The notes under the pieces: generated by a model | The model's input: only the letters and a program-made list of their open reading frames with translations | Database searches by the model: none | Told to the model about the DNA's origin: nothing | Part shown: piece after piece, positions 13,020-23,860 of the stretch | How positions within the stretch are numbered: the first letter of the stretch is position 1 | Layout of the letters: the number at the start of each line of letters is the position of its first letter | From: Diadema setosum | Taxonomy: Eukaryota > Echinodermata > Echinoidea > Diadematoida > Diadematidae | DNA length: 64,000 nucleotides | Assembly: GCA_033980235.1 (NCBI GenBank) | Contig: CM067067.1 | Coordinates: 35,424,200-35,488,199 of the forward strand | Direction of reading: 5' to 3' | Program-made: the position numbers and the translations under genes

Positions 13020-13560
13020 TGAAATGACCCCCATCGCATTGCGCACTCCATTTTCACGGTCACAAACGTATAGACAAGACCATCTGTATTACCGGATTGT
13101 TAAAGAACTTCGTCTCCTTGAGTTGCTTCCAAATTATTCCATTAACACGCGCCCGCACTCGAACAACGCCATTTCTGACGTGATTGAGCGAGGCCCCATT
13201 CACATTCACAATTTAATCCGATTCCCATTACAGTTCGCCTGCCTCATTGTGGAGACGCATTGGCCCAAAAATGCTCACAATTTCCTCATCATAAGATTTC
13301 GAGTGTTATGCAAAATGCAAATCGCTGACATTTTTCAACAGCATTTGATCAAATGCTATTTGGTATTTTTCCCCATTGTACTCTACCTGTGGAATCGATG
13401 TACATTCTGCCAGATGTGAATAGGAATGCAAGTTAGCGCGGAGTGGCAATAATGTACAATTAACGCATCGAGCAAAAATTAATCCGCTTTGCCGGCCGAC
13501 CTTCATGCATCCATCAACTCATTTCGAATAATCGAACAGTTGTCGGCAGAAAGTCATATT
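13020..13560. promoter_or_regulatory. Candidate regulatory island 3' of Evx
   Basis: A 540-bp repeat-free block bordered by a purine tract on the left. It contains a POU octamer ATGCAAAT (13315-13322), a perfect 16-bp palindrome GCATTTGATCAAATGC (13341-13356) and several TTAAT cores. A 131-codon open frame crosses it but has no recognisable domain. It has the texture of a conserved non-coding element; conservation was not tested. Confidence 0.35.
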
Positions 13561-14486
13561 TTTTTCCTTCCACCTCCATTCAGGCGTCAGAAGATATGTC
13601 TGTTGCATAAAAATGCCTCTTAATTTCGGTCGTTATTTTCGCATTTCTAATCCTTCTAAAGTTACACTGGATCATCGCCGTTTTAGGACCACTTACGTTC
13701 TTGTTACGTCTATTATATTACAAATTCCCGCGGAGGGGGAAAAAGGCGGTCACGGACAATGATAAATTGCATTAGCTACAATCCATTAATTTCAGAAATT
13801 GCTATCAAATTCATCTGATCACGATTTGCAGGAGTTTTTGAGAATTTTTGAGTAGATTTGGCGTGGCTAATAAGAAAAGTTTTATGTCAAAATTCCTTCA
13901 ATATGTGTTGGCGTGGGTTGACTGTCTGTTCAATAATCTGCGCACATTTTTTTTTTTTTTAATTTGCCTGTACTTTTATAAATATAGCAAATCATTCGGA
14001 ATGTTGTGAAGAAAACACTTTAGTGAAAATTTCTGCATATCTCATAACAACTAAACCCCCGAACGAACTAGAACATGCACAAAAAATGACAGGAAATATC
14101 ACTGTATACCTATAAAATCCCCCCCCCCCCCAAAAAAAAAAAATAACGGTTGGTTTAAATCGCATACTCAACGTTGGCTTCGCTTAGTTGCTATGGGAAT
14201 TTACAAAATACAAAAAAAAAAAGAATATACCAAAAATTTAAGATCATCCTGATGGTAATTTCTCTTCCCTCTCTGTCCATTGGCATATTTTTTTTTTTCA
14301 GCGTCAAAGTTGATATGTTTATATAAAAGTGACGTAATTTGCAACGTGTAAAACGTCATGCATGGAGAACTGCAACAACAACGTGACAAAGGTAAAGAAA
14401 ATCTTACGAAATATCTTTGAATATACAAGTGTGAAATTTGGCAAATGTCATACTAGATTGAAAGTAACAAAATTCCCAGTTGAGTC

Positions 14487-14490
<4 letters not shown>

Positions 14491-14534
<44 letters not shown>
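14491..14534. repeat. (TA)n microsatellite
   Basis: Uninterrupted TA dinucleotides. Confidence 0.95.
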
Positions 14535-14537
<3 letters not shown>

Positions 14538-14961
14538 TATACATGTACATTATTTTAAATATTTTGGCCTCTATGGAAAAAAAATATATATCATGAATAA
14601 TATTCGTCATATTAATCAGGCTGCGCCATTTCACTCCCCGGATAATTATTTAGAGCTCATGAAAGCCATATTAACAACTTTAGACAAGAACGGATCAATG
14701 GTGTATAGCAAAATGGTACAATCAATTCGATTAGTCTTTGCGGTTGATTTTGAAATCCAATTAAACATCCATGTGACTGTCGTATTGAACTTGGTATAGT
14801 TTGCTGCATCACGAAACGATATATCTATATGATTAATTATACATGTCCCCTTTTCGGGCTGGATAAATATACATTTGAGATATGAGGAAAGAGAAAACGG
14901 TGCGTAGCTTTTAAATTAATGTTCCTCTTACTGTTCCTCTTTTTTTTTGAAAAAGCACACA

Positions 14962-14962
14962 C

Positions 14963-15003
<41 letters not shown>

Positions 15004-15038
15004 AAATACGTGTGTGTGTGCCTGCGTGTGTGTGTGTA
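14962..15038. repeat. (TA)n(TG)n compound microsatellite
   Basis: TA dinucleotides pass into TG dinucleotides. Confidence 0.9.
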
Positions 15039-15189
15039 TTTGTGGGAGTGCAAAGCCAAGCTCAAAAGATTTTGTTTCTTTTTTTTTTAGCGGTTTGTAA
15101 CGAATACATTCTCGCTGCTCTTCACAGCACACGTTCTCGCATTTATCATCTTACACCTCTATTGACATATACATGGAATGTGGCTACAA

Positions 15190-15219
15190 TCACACACACA
15201 CACACACACACACACACCC

Positions 15220-15256
<37 letters not shown>
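15190..15256. repeat. (CA)n microsatellite
   Basis: CA dinucleotides with a CCCA interruption. Confidence 0.95.
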
Positions 15257-15730
15257 GTCGCACATACAGACACCACACAAAGTCGATAACATGAAGTTGA
15301 ATATGTTATTAACCCACAAAATATTTTTGACTTTTATCTAATTATGTTATTTACCACTGGTTTCTTATATTTTGATTTACATATTTGTTGTTAGTATGGG
15401 TTTGTTATCATGGCATTCCAACACTGAAAATGGAATTTACCAACCTGTTTCGTATATTGCAAATCACACATACCACTGGCATTGTTTATATCAGTGCATG
15501 ATTAGTATTTGGCTGCTCTGTTTGCATAATTGATTGGACATTGGCTCTCCACCTTCCTCTCCCCCCCCCCCCCTCACTTATTAGCCTTAATAATCATTAC
15601 TATGTTCAATTCTTTCGGAGACGACCATAGAAGGTTATGAATATTCTTCTTTATATTTTGTCGAAGAACTGAAGAATACATAGGGTACCTCTTAATTAAG
15701 ACTAACCCGCACATTTTCATCCCACAGAAA

Positions 15731-15764
15731 CACAAGCACACACGCACACACACACACACGCACA
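15731..15764. repeat. (CA)n microsatellite
   Basis: Imperfect CA array. Confidence 0.85.
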
Positions 15765-16822
15765 TACACTAACATGACATTTCATAATTGGCACACATTA
15801 CATTTCTCGTAGTTAGTGATTTTCATTTTTGTGGTTTCAAGCTAGGTTAGACCAGTCATTGCGTAATAATTTGATAATATGTTCATCACGTCATAGATTA
15901 AACCAACAGCTGCTCAGTCTTTTGGCTGCATCAATATTGCGATCGGTCAAAAGTTTGGATTACTGTCGTGCCGTTGAGCGAAAAAAAAATGGAAGAAATA
16001 GTTCAGAATTGTCACAGATTATATCGTCTGCTGCAGGCTGCACACGATGCCCTTGACTTTTCGATTTTTTTTTGTTGTTTCAATTAGTACCTAAGTGTTA
16101 CGCGTGGGGAAAGGATGCGCGCATGCTCAATTCATATCTTCATTAATTGAAACAAGCCAATTAAAGAAAACAGAAACTGAATTGTTGTTATATCACTGTA
16201 GTAATTACATTTACATTGATTGGGCATAATGTGAATTTTCAGTTCGTGAAGAGGAGAAAATCTTAATGCACTTAGTAATTTGGCAAAATACGTCGAATCT
16301 CCGAGGTATAGTTTCAGTCAAAATGGTTATAAATACGAGTAATCATATCAAAATAACAAAAGCCCTACAGCTTGGTATGAAGAAATTGACTACTAATTGA
16401 AATGAAACAATTATCAGAATCTCGCCATGCTTATTCTGAAAAATAAAAAGTTCATGAATGCGTACGACTTCATAATAGTTTCATCAACTTAACCTACTTC
16501 TTATGTGTATATAACATGTTATGCGTGAAATATTTATACAGTACGCAAATTGCGTGTTTGAGTTTATGTCTTAGTGTGATTATCATATTTTGTTTACCGC
16601 ATAAAAGCGGAAGTTGTTTTCTTTTTCGGACATGAGCAACGACTTACTCTGGGGATTTTGATATATGTTTACACTCACAGCTCACATCATACAGCATTGA
16701 GGCACACACCAACATTTTTCACCATTCATTTCACTCGTACCGAAATTTAATTTACCAATAGGAATAGAAAATGAGGTTTAATGAGACTTTTGTCACTTAT
16801 TTTGATGTTTAATACATTTCAG

Positions 16823-16828
16823 TTTATT
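16823..16828 (-). terminator. Candidate Evx poly(A) signal
   Basis: AATAAA on the minus strand about 535 nt downstream of the Evx stop codon. It is the first canonical hexamer I found in the 3' flank. It implies a 3' UTR of roughly 550 nt. Not confirmed by transcript data. Confidence 0.35.
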
Positions 16829-17363
16829 TGTCGTCCATTCAACTAAATATCCGTCGAAACGGCAGTGTACATGTATAATAAATAATCGGAATTAATAGTA
16901 ATTGATACAATGATATCGTCAATTCATGTAGGACTAAAGCAGAAAGTTATTGACATTTTTAGAGTACCCACAACCAACTCTATCACTGCCCAAGCACAGG
17001 TCCACAAAATCGGCAAGACAAACAAAAATACAACGCTTAACACCTTTAGCAAAGTTGTCATGGCAACAATGTTTGATTCACCCATAAACGGAGATTATAA
17101 TATCCGAGTTATATTAGGTCTATGACATCTCAAAGGTTATTAAATGCGAGGCGAGAATACAATTCACAATGTCAATGAATTGATAGGTAATAGTATAAAT
17201 TACAAAAATGGTTATGCATTTGTCATGGAAAGGTTGCTTCGTTCATATTGTCTTTTGAAATTCCCCTGATTAGAACTGTGCGGAAATGACAATCAAAGTT
17301 CGGCAAGCTGAAGCGTATCGTATGTGTGAAATGTCCGCCCCACAGAAAATTAGGCAAAAGGTG

Positions 17364-18020
17364 TTAAAAGCCACCGGGGATCTGGATGGGCAGAGCTGGG
17401 TGGTGTCCCGATGGATGATTGTGAGGCGTAGAAAGGACTGCTGGAACGTGCACAACAGCAGGGTGATCCGACACTGCGGTCACAGGGCTAGCGTGAGGCG
17501 ATGTCGAGGTGACTGGCGTGGTCGAAGTGGTGATCGGTGCCACGGTCGGCGAGGGATGCCCGTGAGGAGAGCTGCCCGGGACGTGGTGGCAAGAACAAGG
17601 AGACTTGGATGATGAGGAGGAGGCAGCGGGCGGGATGGCGGCGTGTGGAGGTAGATTGGTTGGTGGCAAGATCAGTGAGGCCCCGGTTCGAGCTGCGGCG
17701 GCGGACGACATCAGCAGTTCGGACTGGTGAGCGGCAGCCGGACTCGGGAAAGGCCTGGCGTAGGGATGGGCAAGGCCATGAAGGAGCTCAGCCCGTGATC
17801 GTAGGTGCAGCGAGTAGGCGTCTGCAGCCACTGGCGCGGCTCCAGCCAGCGGGTGGTAGTAGCTAAGCGGCGAGGGGGTGTGGCAGGTGTAGGGGGGCAG
17901 ACGCCCAGCCAGCATTAGGGAGTACAGGTGGTGGTCGAAGTGGGCGTGGTGTGGCCAGGAACAAGCCGACATCGACATCCTCTGGCGCTTGTCTTTCATG
18001 CGGCGATTCTGGAACCAAAC
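17364..18020 (-). CDS. evx: Evx exon 3 (recognition helix and C-terminal tail)
   Basis: This exon starts after acceptor TTCTACGCAG with [14 protein letters not shown], the DNA-recognition helix containing Gln50 and Asn51 of the homeodomain. It continues with 204 residues rich in Ala, Pro, Ser and His, including a poly-Ser run (SSSSSK), the CSC motif and a Pro/Thr/Ser/His-rich end finishing IQIPGGF. The stop codon is at 17364-17366. The coding strand is markedly GC-richer than its flanks. Confidence 0.95.
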   Translation of the reverse strand, partial: VWFQNRRMKDKRQRMSMSACSWPHHAHFDHHLYSLMLAGRLPPYTCHTPSPLSYYHPLAGAAPVAADAYSLHLRSRAELLHGLAHPYARPFPSPAAAHQSELLMSSAAAARTGASLILPPTNLPPHAAIPPAASSSSSKSPCSCHHVPGSSPHGHPSPTVAPITTSTTPVTSTSPHASPVTAVSDHPAVVHVPAVLSTPHNHPSGHHPALPIQIPGGF

Positions 18021-21000
18021 CTGCGTAGAAAACAAAAGATGATATACAACGCTTTAATCATCAAAGTAAAACTAAATTTATTGAGCAAAAGAACAAAAGT
18101 TACTTCATAAAGGACACGTGCATTGCCATTACTTTGTCGGATACGCTACACTGAGAGGCACGCTATTTTCTGTCATTTCTTTTTCCCCTTCCATGAGATA
18201 TCGTCAAACTGGCCTAAAAAAAAAAACGCCCAAGTCAATCACAGTCATGCATGGTAATTACATTATTTCGCTGCATCATGCTATGTGCTTTTTAAATAAC
18301 ATTATCGCCATGATAAGTACGCGTTCATTTCCGGCATTAGCAATGAGACGAGCGAGATGGAGAAAACTATAATGCTGTCACGAGGGGGATTCGGGCCCTG
18401 GTAGATAATTAGCGAGAATGATTGAAGCTCACGGTGCGGGGAGTTTCGGCTGCCTACGAAGGCGATGGTACGCTAGATCGCATCCGCGGAACAAACGCGA
18501 GTGATCCGCGCTCGAATGGCGAGGAATCAGGAGGCGTAATTGCTCAATGATAGTACACGGCTCAGCATAAGGGGGAGAAACGCAGCGAGTCGGAAATAGC
18601 GTTTGTATTGCAATCAGATGGGACTGCGTTCTGCTGTCACTTCGCACTCATGGTGTCCGCAAGTGTGCAAATTGGAAGTGTAAATATGTGGCCTAATTGA
18701 ACCATCATGCATGGCAAATAACACTGGCAGGGGGTCATCATTATGACTTAAGTCTCCATGGGGGATTTCTGACACGAGCTTGCTCAAACTGGGGTACGTC
18801 ACGCTATGATATTATCACAAAGCCCCACAATCTTCATCGAGTCGTTACGTAGGACAAGCTGTCTTATCTACCAAACAATGTCCTCTAATGCTGGCTTCTG
18901 TTTAAAGTTTCTTTCGAGTTTCTAAGTCTCAGAATGCTCTTTTGAGGCTTAAGCGCAATACACGGATTAAATTCACTCGCATACCTCTTATAAGGACGGA
19001 AAATGTTTATTCTAACTCACAACATGATGAAATATTCAGTAAGTGGATTTTGAATCCAAAAATACCGAGGTTACTTTTAGCCACTTTTAAGTCATACCTT
19101 CAGTGTCGCTCTGCTGCAGTTGTATATTACAGTATTTACTTACAACAACTGATTTGGGCTCAGAAAACAAAAGCGAAGATAAGCCCCATCGGTTATACTT
19201 TCAAACATGTCTAATCGCATTTGCTCCTTCTTTTGACGTAGTAGGGATTTGACTAAAAACCGATGATTATTATCAAAGCGATTGGCTGCGGAGCATGTCG
19301 AATAAGTGCTATAAAGAGATCGCCCTAATGTCCAGGTTCTCGGCTTTTTGTGATTGTGCCTTCTTCTTTTGATAAATGTTTTCTCCTACCCAAGATCGAG
19401 ACGTAAGAAGAGATTGTAGGCAATACATATCGAGCTTTCGTCCAACCGTCAAACTGCATTCGCTGCTAAAGCAGAGGTGGTGGGTGGGGGGGGGGGGGGT
19501 AAACCTTTGATGAGACAATTTTGCTCATTTAGTGCTCGAATAACTGATTTATTTGGTAGCTAAGTAAACATCACAATTTATTATTTTCACAAAGTCAATA
19601 ACTTACCTTTATTGTAGTCTCTGGAAGATTGAGTGCAGTTGCAAGCTCACAGCGCTTCGGGCGAGAGACGTAGTTTTCGCGGGCAAACTCTTTCTCCAGA
19701 CGACCGATCTGCTCTCGGGTGAACGCCGTGCGGTAGCGGCGAACCTGTGACGGGTCGAGAGGGTCGGCTGCAGGGAAAGGAAAAGGGGTGTAAAGAAACT
19801 TAGCCTAATAATCTAATAGTATGTGTGTCAGATATACAATGTATAATTATAAACTTTTTCTTTTTTCCCCCAATAGATTGAAATAAACTATAGACAAAAC
19901 CTGGAAATTTTTCTCATAAAATTGCAGTAACAACAGAACAAGAAGGAATATTCCAATTGATATCTCTCGAATACAAATACAAGTTATTGATTAGCTCTTT
20001 GTTAAGCACGTTTGGCATTAGGATATGGAGAAGTTAGCGTCGATACCTAATGACTCGTGTTTTTCGTCCACAAGTGTTCTTCTTTGATATTGTGGACTGA
20101 TTATTTTGGTAATCAAGTTTGTATCAAGTTCACTTGACAAGTCAGTACCACCTCTGCTGATATAGTTATCATCCAAAATGATATGAGAGTCGTCTTGACA
20201 TTCACATTATTTACGATACATTCTTTGACTTAAACTTTTCTCTCAACAACAACTACATCAAAGTGAATCACGCAAGTGATAGCGTGATGAAAGTGTGAAA
20301 CGAGCCTGGCTCTCCGCCACCCGCCTTGAACCCATGGGATATCCTATCAATAAATCAACCGTGGTCACCTAATGATTTTGATGTAATTACATCGGGGGGG
20401 GGGGGGGGGGGGGCGAATCACCCGGAAACATCGGAGCATGATACGGGACCACTGGCTGGGTGTAATCAATTGAATAATTACAAATTAATTGCTCGTAATG
20501 GGCTCGGCTATCATATCAGGGCAGAAATGAGAAACGAGAACTGCATGCTGTCTTGTTGAAGACTGAATACAACTTCAAAACTTTCACAAGTTCAGAATGA
20601 GTACTGGTTTTGATAGCTGGGTTAAGAAAGACGAATCTGATACAGTTATTCAAGATAATTCGATATCGTAATGTTAACTATTTACCTCGTAGAGATGAAT
20701 TCGTTGGGGATGACTGGTCTGTCTTGTGAGTTAAGAAGTCGTTCTCGGGACAGCTGTCTGGAGAGAGGCGATCGTCCCATCTCTGCGGGCTGGTGTCTCG
20801 AGAGAATCCGTGACCATTCCGTAGACCATCCTGCTGCTCGTCACTGCTCATGTGTTCACTTTTCATCGGCGGGGTCGGTGAGCGAGAGATCGGGAGCTGG
20901 CCCGCGTGTCGAAAATCCAGCGGCTGCGACACGGGCAATGGGTGTGCTGGCGGGAAGGGCAGCATGGTGTGCCCGATGGAGACGGGAGCGGAGTTGGCGC

Positions 21001-21238
21001 CGATCTCCCCAGCGAGAGCTCGGCTCATAACGACGGCGGCCGCTGACGATTTCGAGCTGGCGCTACAGCTGCTCTTCCCCGTCACGTCTGCGTAAGGCAT
21101 GAAGAGAGTGTGCTGTCGGGTTTCGGCTTGCGTTGCTGTCACGCTAGGAGACCCGCCTGGCGTCGTCACGTTGTTGTTCGAGTCCTGGTGATGGAGAAGA
21201 TTGTCCGAGGTTGGGAGCATGGTGAAGCCCTTTTCCAT
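17364..21238 (-). CDS. evx: Evx / even-skipped homeodomain transcription factor (three exons)
   Basis: Spliced CDS on the minus strand: exon 1 21238-20686, exon 2 19767-19607, exon 3 18020-17364, giving 456 residues plus stop. All introns are GT-AG and the phases join cleanly (phase 1, then phase 0). The homeodomain is residues 193-252; it opens [20 protein letters not shown] and closes [14 protein letters not shown], the diagnostic Evx/Eve signature. Intron 2 falls between homeodomain positions 46 and 47, which is the position I recall for Evx genes. The N-terminal part is Ser/Thr/Pro-rich with several SP motifs. The C-terminal part is Ala-, Pro- and His-rich and has a CSC motif resembling one in vertebrate EVX proteins. 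The expected role, from the family, is a nuclear sequence-specific DNA-binding regulator in axial and posterior patterning. The start at 21238 is the first ATG after an in-frame TGA (21314-21316), in a good context (A at -3, G at +4). There are no frameshifts or internal stops. Confidence 0.95.
18360..18800. promoter_or_regulatory. Intron 2 complex island (candidate enhancer)
   Basis: This lies inside the 1586-bp second intron of Evx. It is repeat-free, with scattered CpGs and homeodomain-type cores (GATAATTAG near 18402, GCGTAATTG near 18533, CCTAATTG near 18691). It differs in texture from the AT-rich intron sequence on both sides. No open frame resembles a protein. The enhancer call rests on composition and location only. 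Confidence 0.3.
19607..19767 (-). CDS. evx: Evx exon 2 (homeodomain positions 1-46)
   Basis: This is a 161-nt exon bounded by acceptor CCCTGCAG and donor AAAG|GTAAGT. It completes Ala185 and encodes 53 further residues: a short ADPLDPSQ linker, then the homeodomain N-terminal arm (RRYRTAF), helices 1 and 2 ([23 protein letters not shown]) and the start of helix 3 (PETTIK). It is too short to stand out as a long open frame and was found by matching the homeodomain by eye. Confidence 0.95.
20290..20545. promoter_or_regulatory. Intron 1 homeodomain-site cluster (candidate enhancer)
   Basis: This lies inside the 918-bp first intron of Evx. It contains the perfect palindrome GATGTAATTACATC at 20380-20393, and at 20461-20505 a run of further TAAT/ATTA cores (AATCAATTG, AATAATTAC, AATTAATTG, CGTAATGG). 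TAATTA is the generic homeodomain site and Evx proteins bind such cores, so auto- or cross-regulation is plausible. A 20-base poly-G tract (20394-20413) directly abuts the palindrome. Confidence 0.4.
20394..20413. repeat. Poly-G tract (20 G) in Evx intron 1
   Basis: G20 on the plus strand (C20 in the transcript). It directly abuts the homeodomain palindrome. Shorter G14 runs occur at 3160-3173, 10289-10302 and 19486-19499. Confidence 0.9.
20686..21238 (-). CDS. evx: Evx exon 1 (N-terminal region)
   Basis: This exon encodes residues 1-184 plus the first base of codon 185. It begins [13 protein letters not shown] and is low-complexity (Ser, Thr, Pro, Ala), with SPTPP and SPQR-type proline-directed sites and a PLDF motif near residue 108 that only loosely resembles a corepressor docking motif. 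It ends at a clear donor (CGAG|GTAAAT). A second in-frame Met at residue 7 is an alternative start. Confidence 0.9.
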
Positions 21239-21293
21239 GTTAGGCAAGAAAACCCCGCGCAATAAATGTTGTTTGGATTCAATCAATCCACGA

Positions 21294-21301
21294 CTTTTAT
21301 A
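21294..21301 (-). promoter_or_regulatory. TATA box candidate, Evx proximal promoter
   Basis: TATAAAAG on the minus strand, 56 nt upstream of the chosen ATG. If used, transcription would start near 21265-21272 and leave a very short 5' UTR of about 30 nt. An alternative core promoter lies about 450 bp further upstream. Confidence 0.4.
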
Positions 21302-21740
21302 AATCAAAGCAAATCAAATCAAGACGGAGAGCATCCGTCCTTAGAGTTTGTCATTCGATTGGCTGAAACCTACACGTCAATTTGTCGTCGGCTTCCTTTG
21401 ATATCGCTGGAAATGGATGAGGGGTGGTCAACGAACGGAGGTATCGTTTTCGGGAGGAAAAGCAGCTCCCAGTGTAGAGTTGGTGGATGATGTCGGCCGA
21501 CAGCGACACGGTACTGACTCCGTATTTACTTCGACAATCCTATTTGAGGTGGCAATAATCAACACTACTCCGCCGCTAGGTTGTGAGCAGCATCAGTAGA
21601 ACATTAACGTATGAGGTGAGTCGATTTTCTTTCGAGGGGTTGGTATCTCGCTCAAACCGCAGGGAAAGAAGACGAAATAAGGCGCGTGTATCAGTTGCAG
21701 CGAAATTTTTGTGGAATGGCTGAAGTTTGCTTCAGTCGAT

Positions 21741-21749
21741 TTTTAAATA
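21741..21749 (-). promoter_or_regulatory. TATA-like box, alternative Evx promoter
   Basis: TATTTAAAA on the minus strand, about 500 bp upstream of the ATG. An inverted CCAAT motif lies further upstream (around 21793), and an initiator-like pyrimidine-rich stretch lies 25-35 nt downstream in the direction of transcription. It would give a 5' UTR of roughly 480 nt, which is more usual than the short leader implied by the closer TATA box. Inference only. Confidence 0.35.
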
Positions 21750-21784
21750 CGATAGTCGCGGCCAGCTAATGACTGCTGTTGATT

Positions 21785-22140
21785 AAGTAACACCCAATGG
21801 GGTATTTCGCCTTTGAACTTAGGCGCACCAATGAGGAGACTGACCCCCTCTTGTTATGCAAATCGAGTGGCCAAGCTTGACGAGTCTAAACGATCTCGTA
21901 ATCAAAGCCTCATTACACGCAGCCATGAATGGGAGGCGCGCACAATAGCGTGCGGACACGGCGCGGTAACAAAAACAACAAAAGCCTCGCACTGAGCTAC
22001 CAGTCAAGTTGAAAAGGCTCGCTCATTTACACGTCACAGTAGCAGTCCCCGCCCGCGGACCCTGCACGGGCCGTGAAAGGGGGATCGCTCAATCGGGCGG
22101 CGAAGATGAGACATCGATATCTATTCATGACACAAATTGG
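21785..22140. promoter_or_regulatory. Evx upstream regulatory island (candidate)
   Basis: Repeat-free, GC-balanced sequence immediately upstream of the putative promoter. It contains two CCAAT boxes (near 21793 and 21828), a CCTTTGAA motif close to the TCF/LEF consensus (near 21810), and a POU octamer ATGCAAAT at 21856-21863. It is followed by a CpG-containing block up to about 22090. These motifs are seen in the sequence; the regulatory role is inferred from position and composition. Confidence 0.35.
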
Positions 22141-22228
22141 GTCGTCTTAGGCCCCCTTTTCTTCTCGCTTTCCCTTTCTGAGGACCGACAGGAGAATGGA
22201 GGCTTGGTGCTAGTAAGAAAGTCCATCG

Positions 22229-22760
22229 TCATTGGCTCTCAAGCCAGCCATTCTTTGCTTTTGTTACCACTCGACAAGATCTCGTTAATGCGATACTTTC
22301 TTTCTCTTGGCTTGCTAGCAACTCATTTATCCCTTTGACCATCCCCTTTAGTTCTTGCAGACACTGCTCCATTGAAACGCCCTCTACAGTAATTTTGATG
22401 AGTCCGAAGAGATGTCTTATCCATTGACTTCTTCTCGGCAAGCTTCGGTAGCTCCCCATGATAGGAACACTGACGACCCGATAGCCCAATCGATGGATGC
22501 AATTAGAGGATTTCTATGAGTTTTCCCCAAAATCTCGGCACCTCCATAATGCTGTCGGCATGTGTGATTCAAACTCAAAGTAAATAAATGCTAAGCAATA
22601 GTATACCTGCCTTTCTTCGTGAAATTGATCTTTGCCCTCCTCTGCATGCCTTTCTCCCCAGTCACGGCGGCGTGGAGACTTTCTGTGTCTGCCTCTACAT
22701 GTTCTCTGACGTGCAGTAATAACTTCGTAATGGCGTTCTAGACGAACCATTGAGAATAAA
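22229..22760. promoter_or_regulatory. Distal Evx upstream island (candidate)
   Basis: Complex, microsatellite-free sequence 1.0-1.5 kb upstream of Evx. A minus-strand open frame of 86 codons crosses it, but I recognise no domain, so I treat it as non-coding. Nothing decisive is visible beyond composition and position. Confidence 0.2.
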
Positions 22761-23740
22761 TTAGTTAGATCAGTCCACTGGACATGCTATTTCAAGGTCA
22801 ATGCCCTCGATGTCCCTTGAGGTTTACCCGTCACAACAATACGAAAAAAAAAAAGCTTCAGTTTGTCAATGAGTATGCTTTGTTTTTGAAATAGTAGGAA
22901 CTATGGATATCTCAAGCAATCACACTGAAGTCTGTTATTTTAGTCAAAATATATGAAAGATGAGAACTGGTTAATTTACCTCTATAGTGACTTGTAGTTG
23001 AGTGTTATTTCTCTTTGTGGCTGTATGTAAGATCTTACAACCAACAGTAATTCACAAACCATCCACATTTTTTAGTAGTTTCTTTAAACTAAGGTATGAT
23101 ATCTGTCAAAAGTGTTTATGAACATCAAACGCCATATCAGAGAATTCGAGCTTCAACAGACTACGTAAAAAGCAGTCACGCCAGCAGTCGCACCACCGCG
23201 AACGAGCAGCGAAGTCCCTCGGGTGCCAAGCCCGAGTACAAGGCGTCACTAACTGCTGGATACTGTACGCTGTGCGTTTATGTGTGCTTGTGTGTGCGAT
23301 GCTATGGCTTTCTTCGATAGGCGCCATGCACGACATCTACGCATATTGGCGCCTCAACAGTCCAAACTGAGCAAAATGCCGACAGTAGTGTTACCTTTTT
23401 CTTACCTGTTTTCTATCTAACCCTCTTACAAACACTGATATACACCGAAGTGTATGTCAGTAGGAAATAAGATATATTGTTTCACATGTAATGATGAACT
23501 TCTATTGGTTTCAAAATCTGTGAGCATTTACTCACATTTATTAATGCCTGCTACGCATTTCATTGAAACCTTTTTGGCAGTAGAACTATAATATATAAAT
23601 ACTGACCATTGTTTTTATTTTATGTTCACTGTTATCTATTACGATTGCAAAAATACTGATTGTCTTAAATGTATGCTGTTGTTCACCATCAAATACAGAG
23701 GGACGGGTTTTATGTATGTATGTAGGCCTATGTATGTATG

Positions 23741-23860
23741 TATTTATTCGTTTATTTATTTATCTATTTATTCATTCATTCATTTATCTATTTAGTATTA
23801 TTTACCCAGGGTAGCCCCATCAATGGTTTATACACTGTCATTCCTGGGGCTCTGTAACAA
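23741..23860 (-). mobile_element. SINE-like repeat end, family D, minus-strand copy
   Basis: On the minus strand: AGAGCCCCAGGAATGACAGT, then a short spacer, then GGGGCTACCCTGGGTAAATA, then a tail of AAATAGATAAATGAATG-type repeats (plus-strand 23741-23798). It matches the copy at 37802-37949 in the terminal block but has a different tail repeat. Confidence 0.55.

Larger units (their letters stand above)
13561..16822. other. Intergenic, 3' flank of Evx
   Basis: AT-rich with several microsatellites. No host gene or recognisable repeat family apart from the arrays listed. Confidence 0.5.

Noticed and set aside
13024..13419. 131-codon open frame downstream of Evx
   Set aside because: It has no known motif or splice context, and the block is better explained as complex non-coding sequence.
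17286..17866. Plus-strand open frames over Evx exon 3
   Set aside because: They are antisense shadows of the GC-rich Evx coding exon.
20671..21095. Plus-strand open frames over Evx exon 1
   Set aside because: They are antisense shadows of Evx exon 1.
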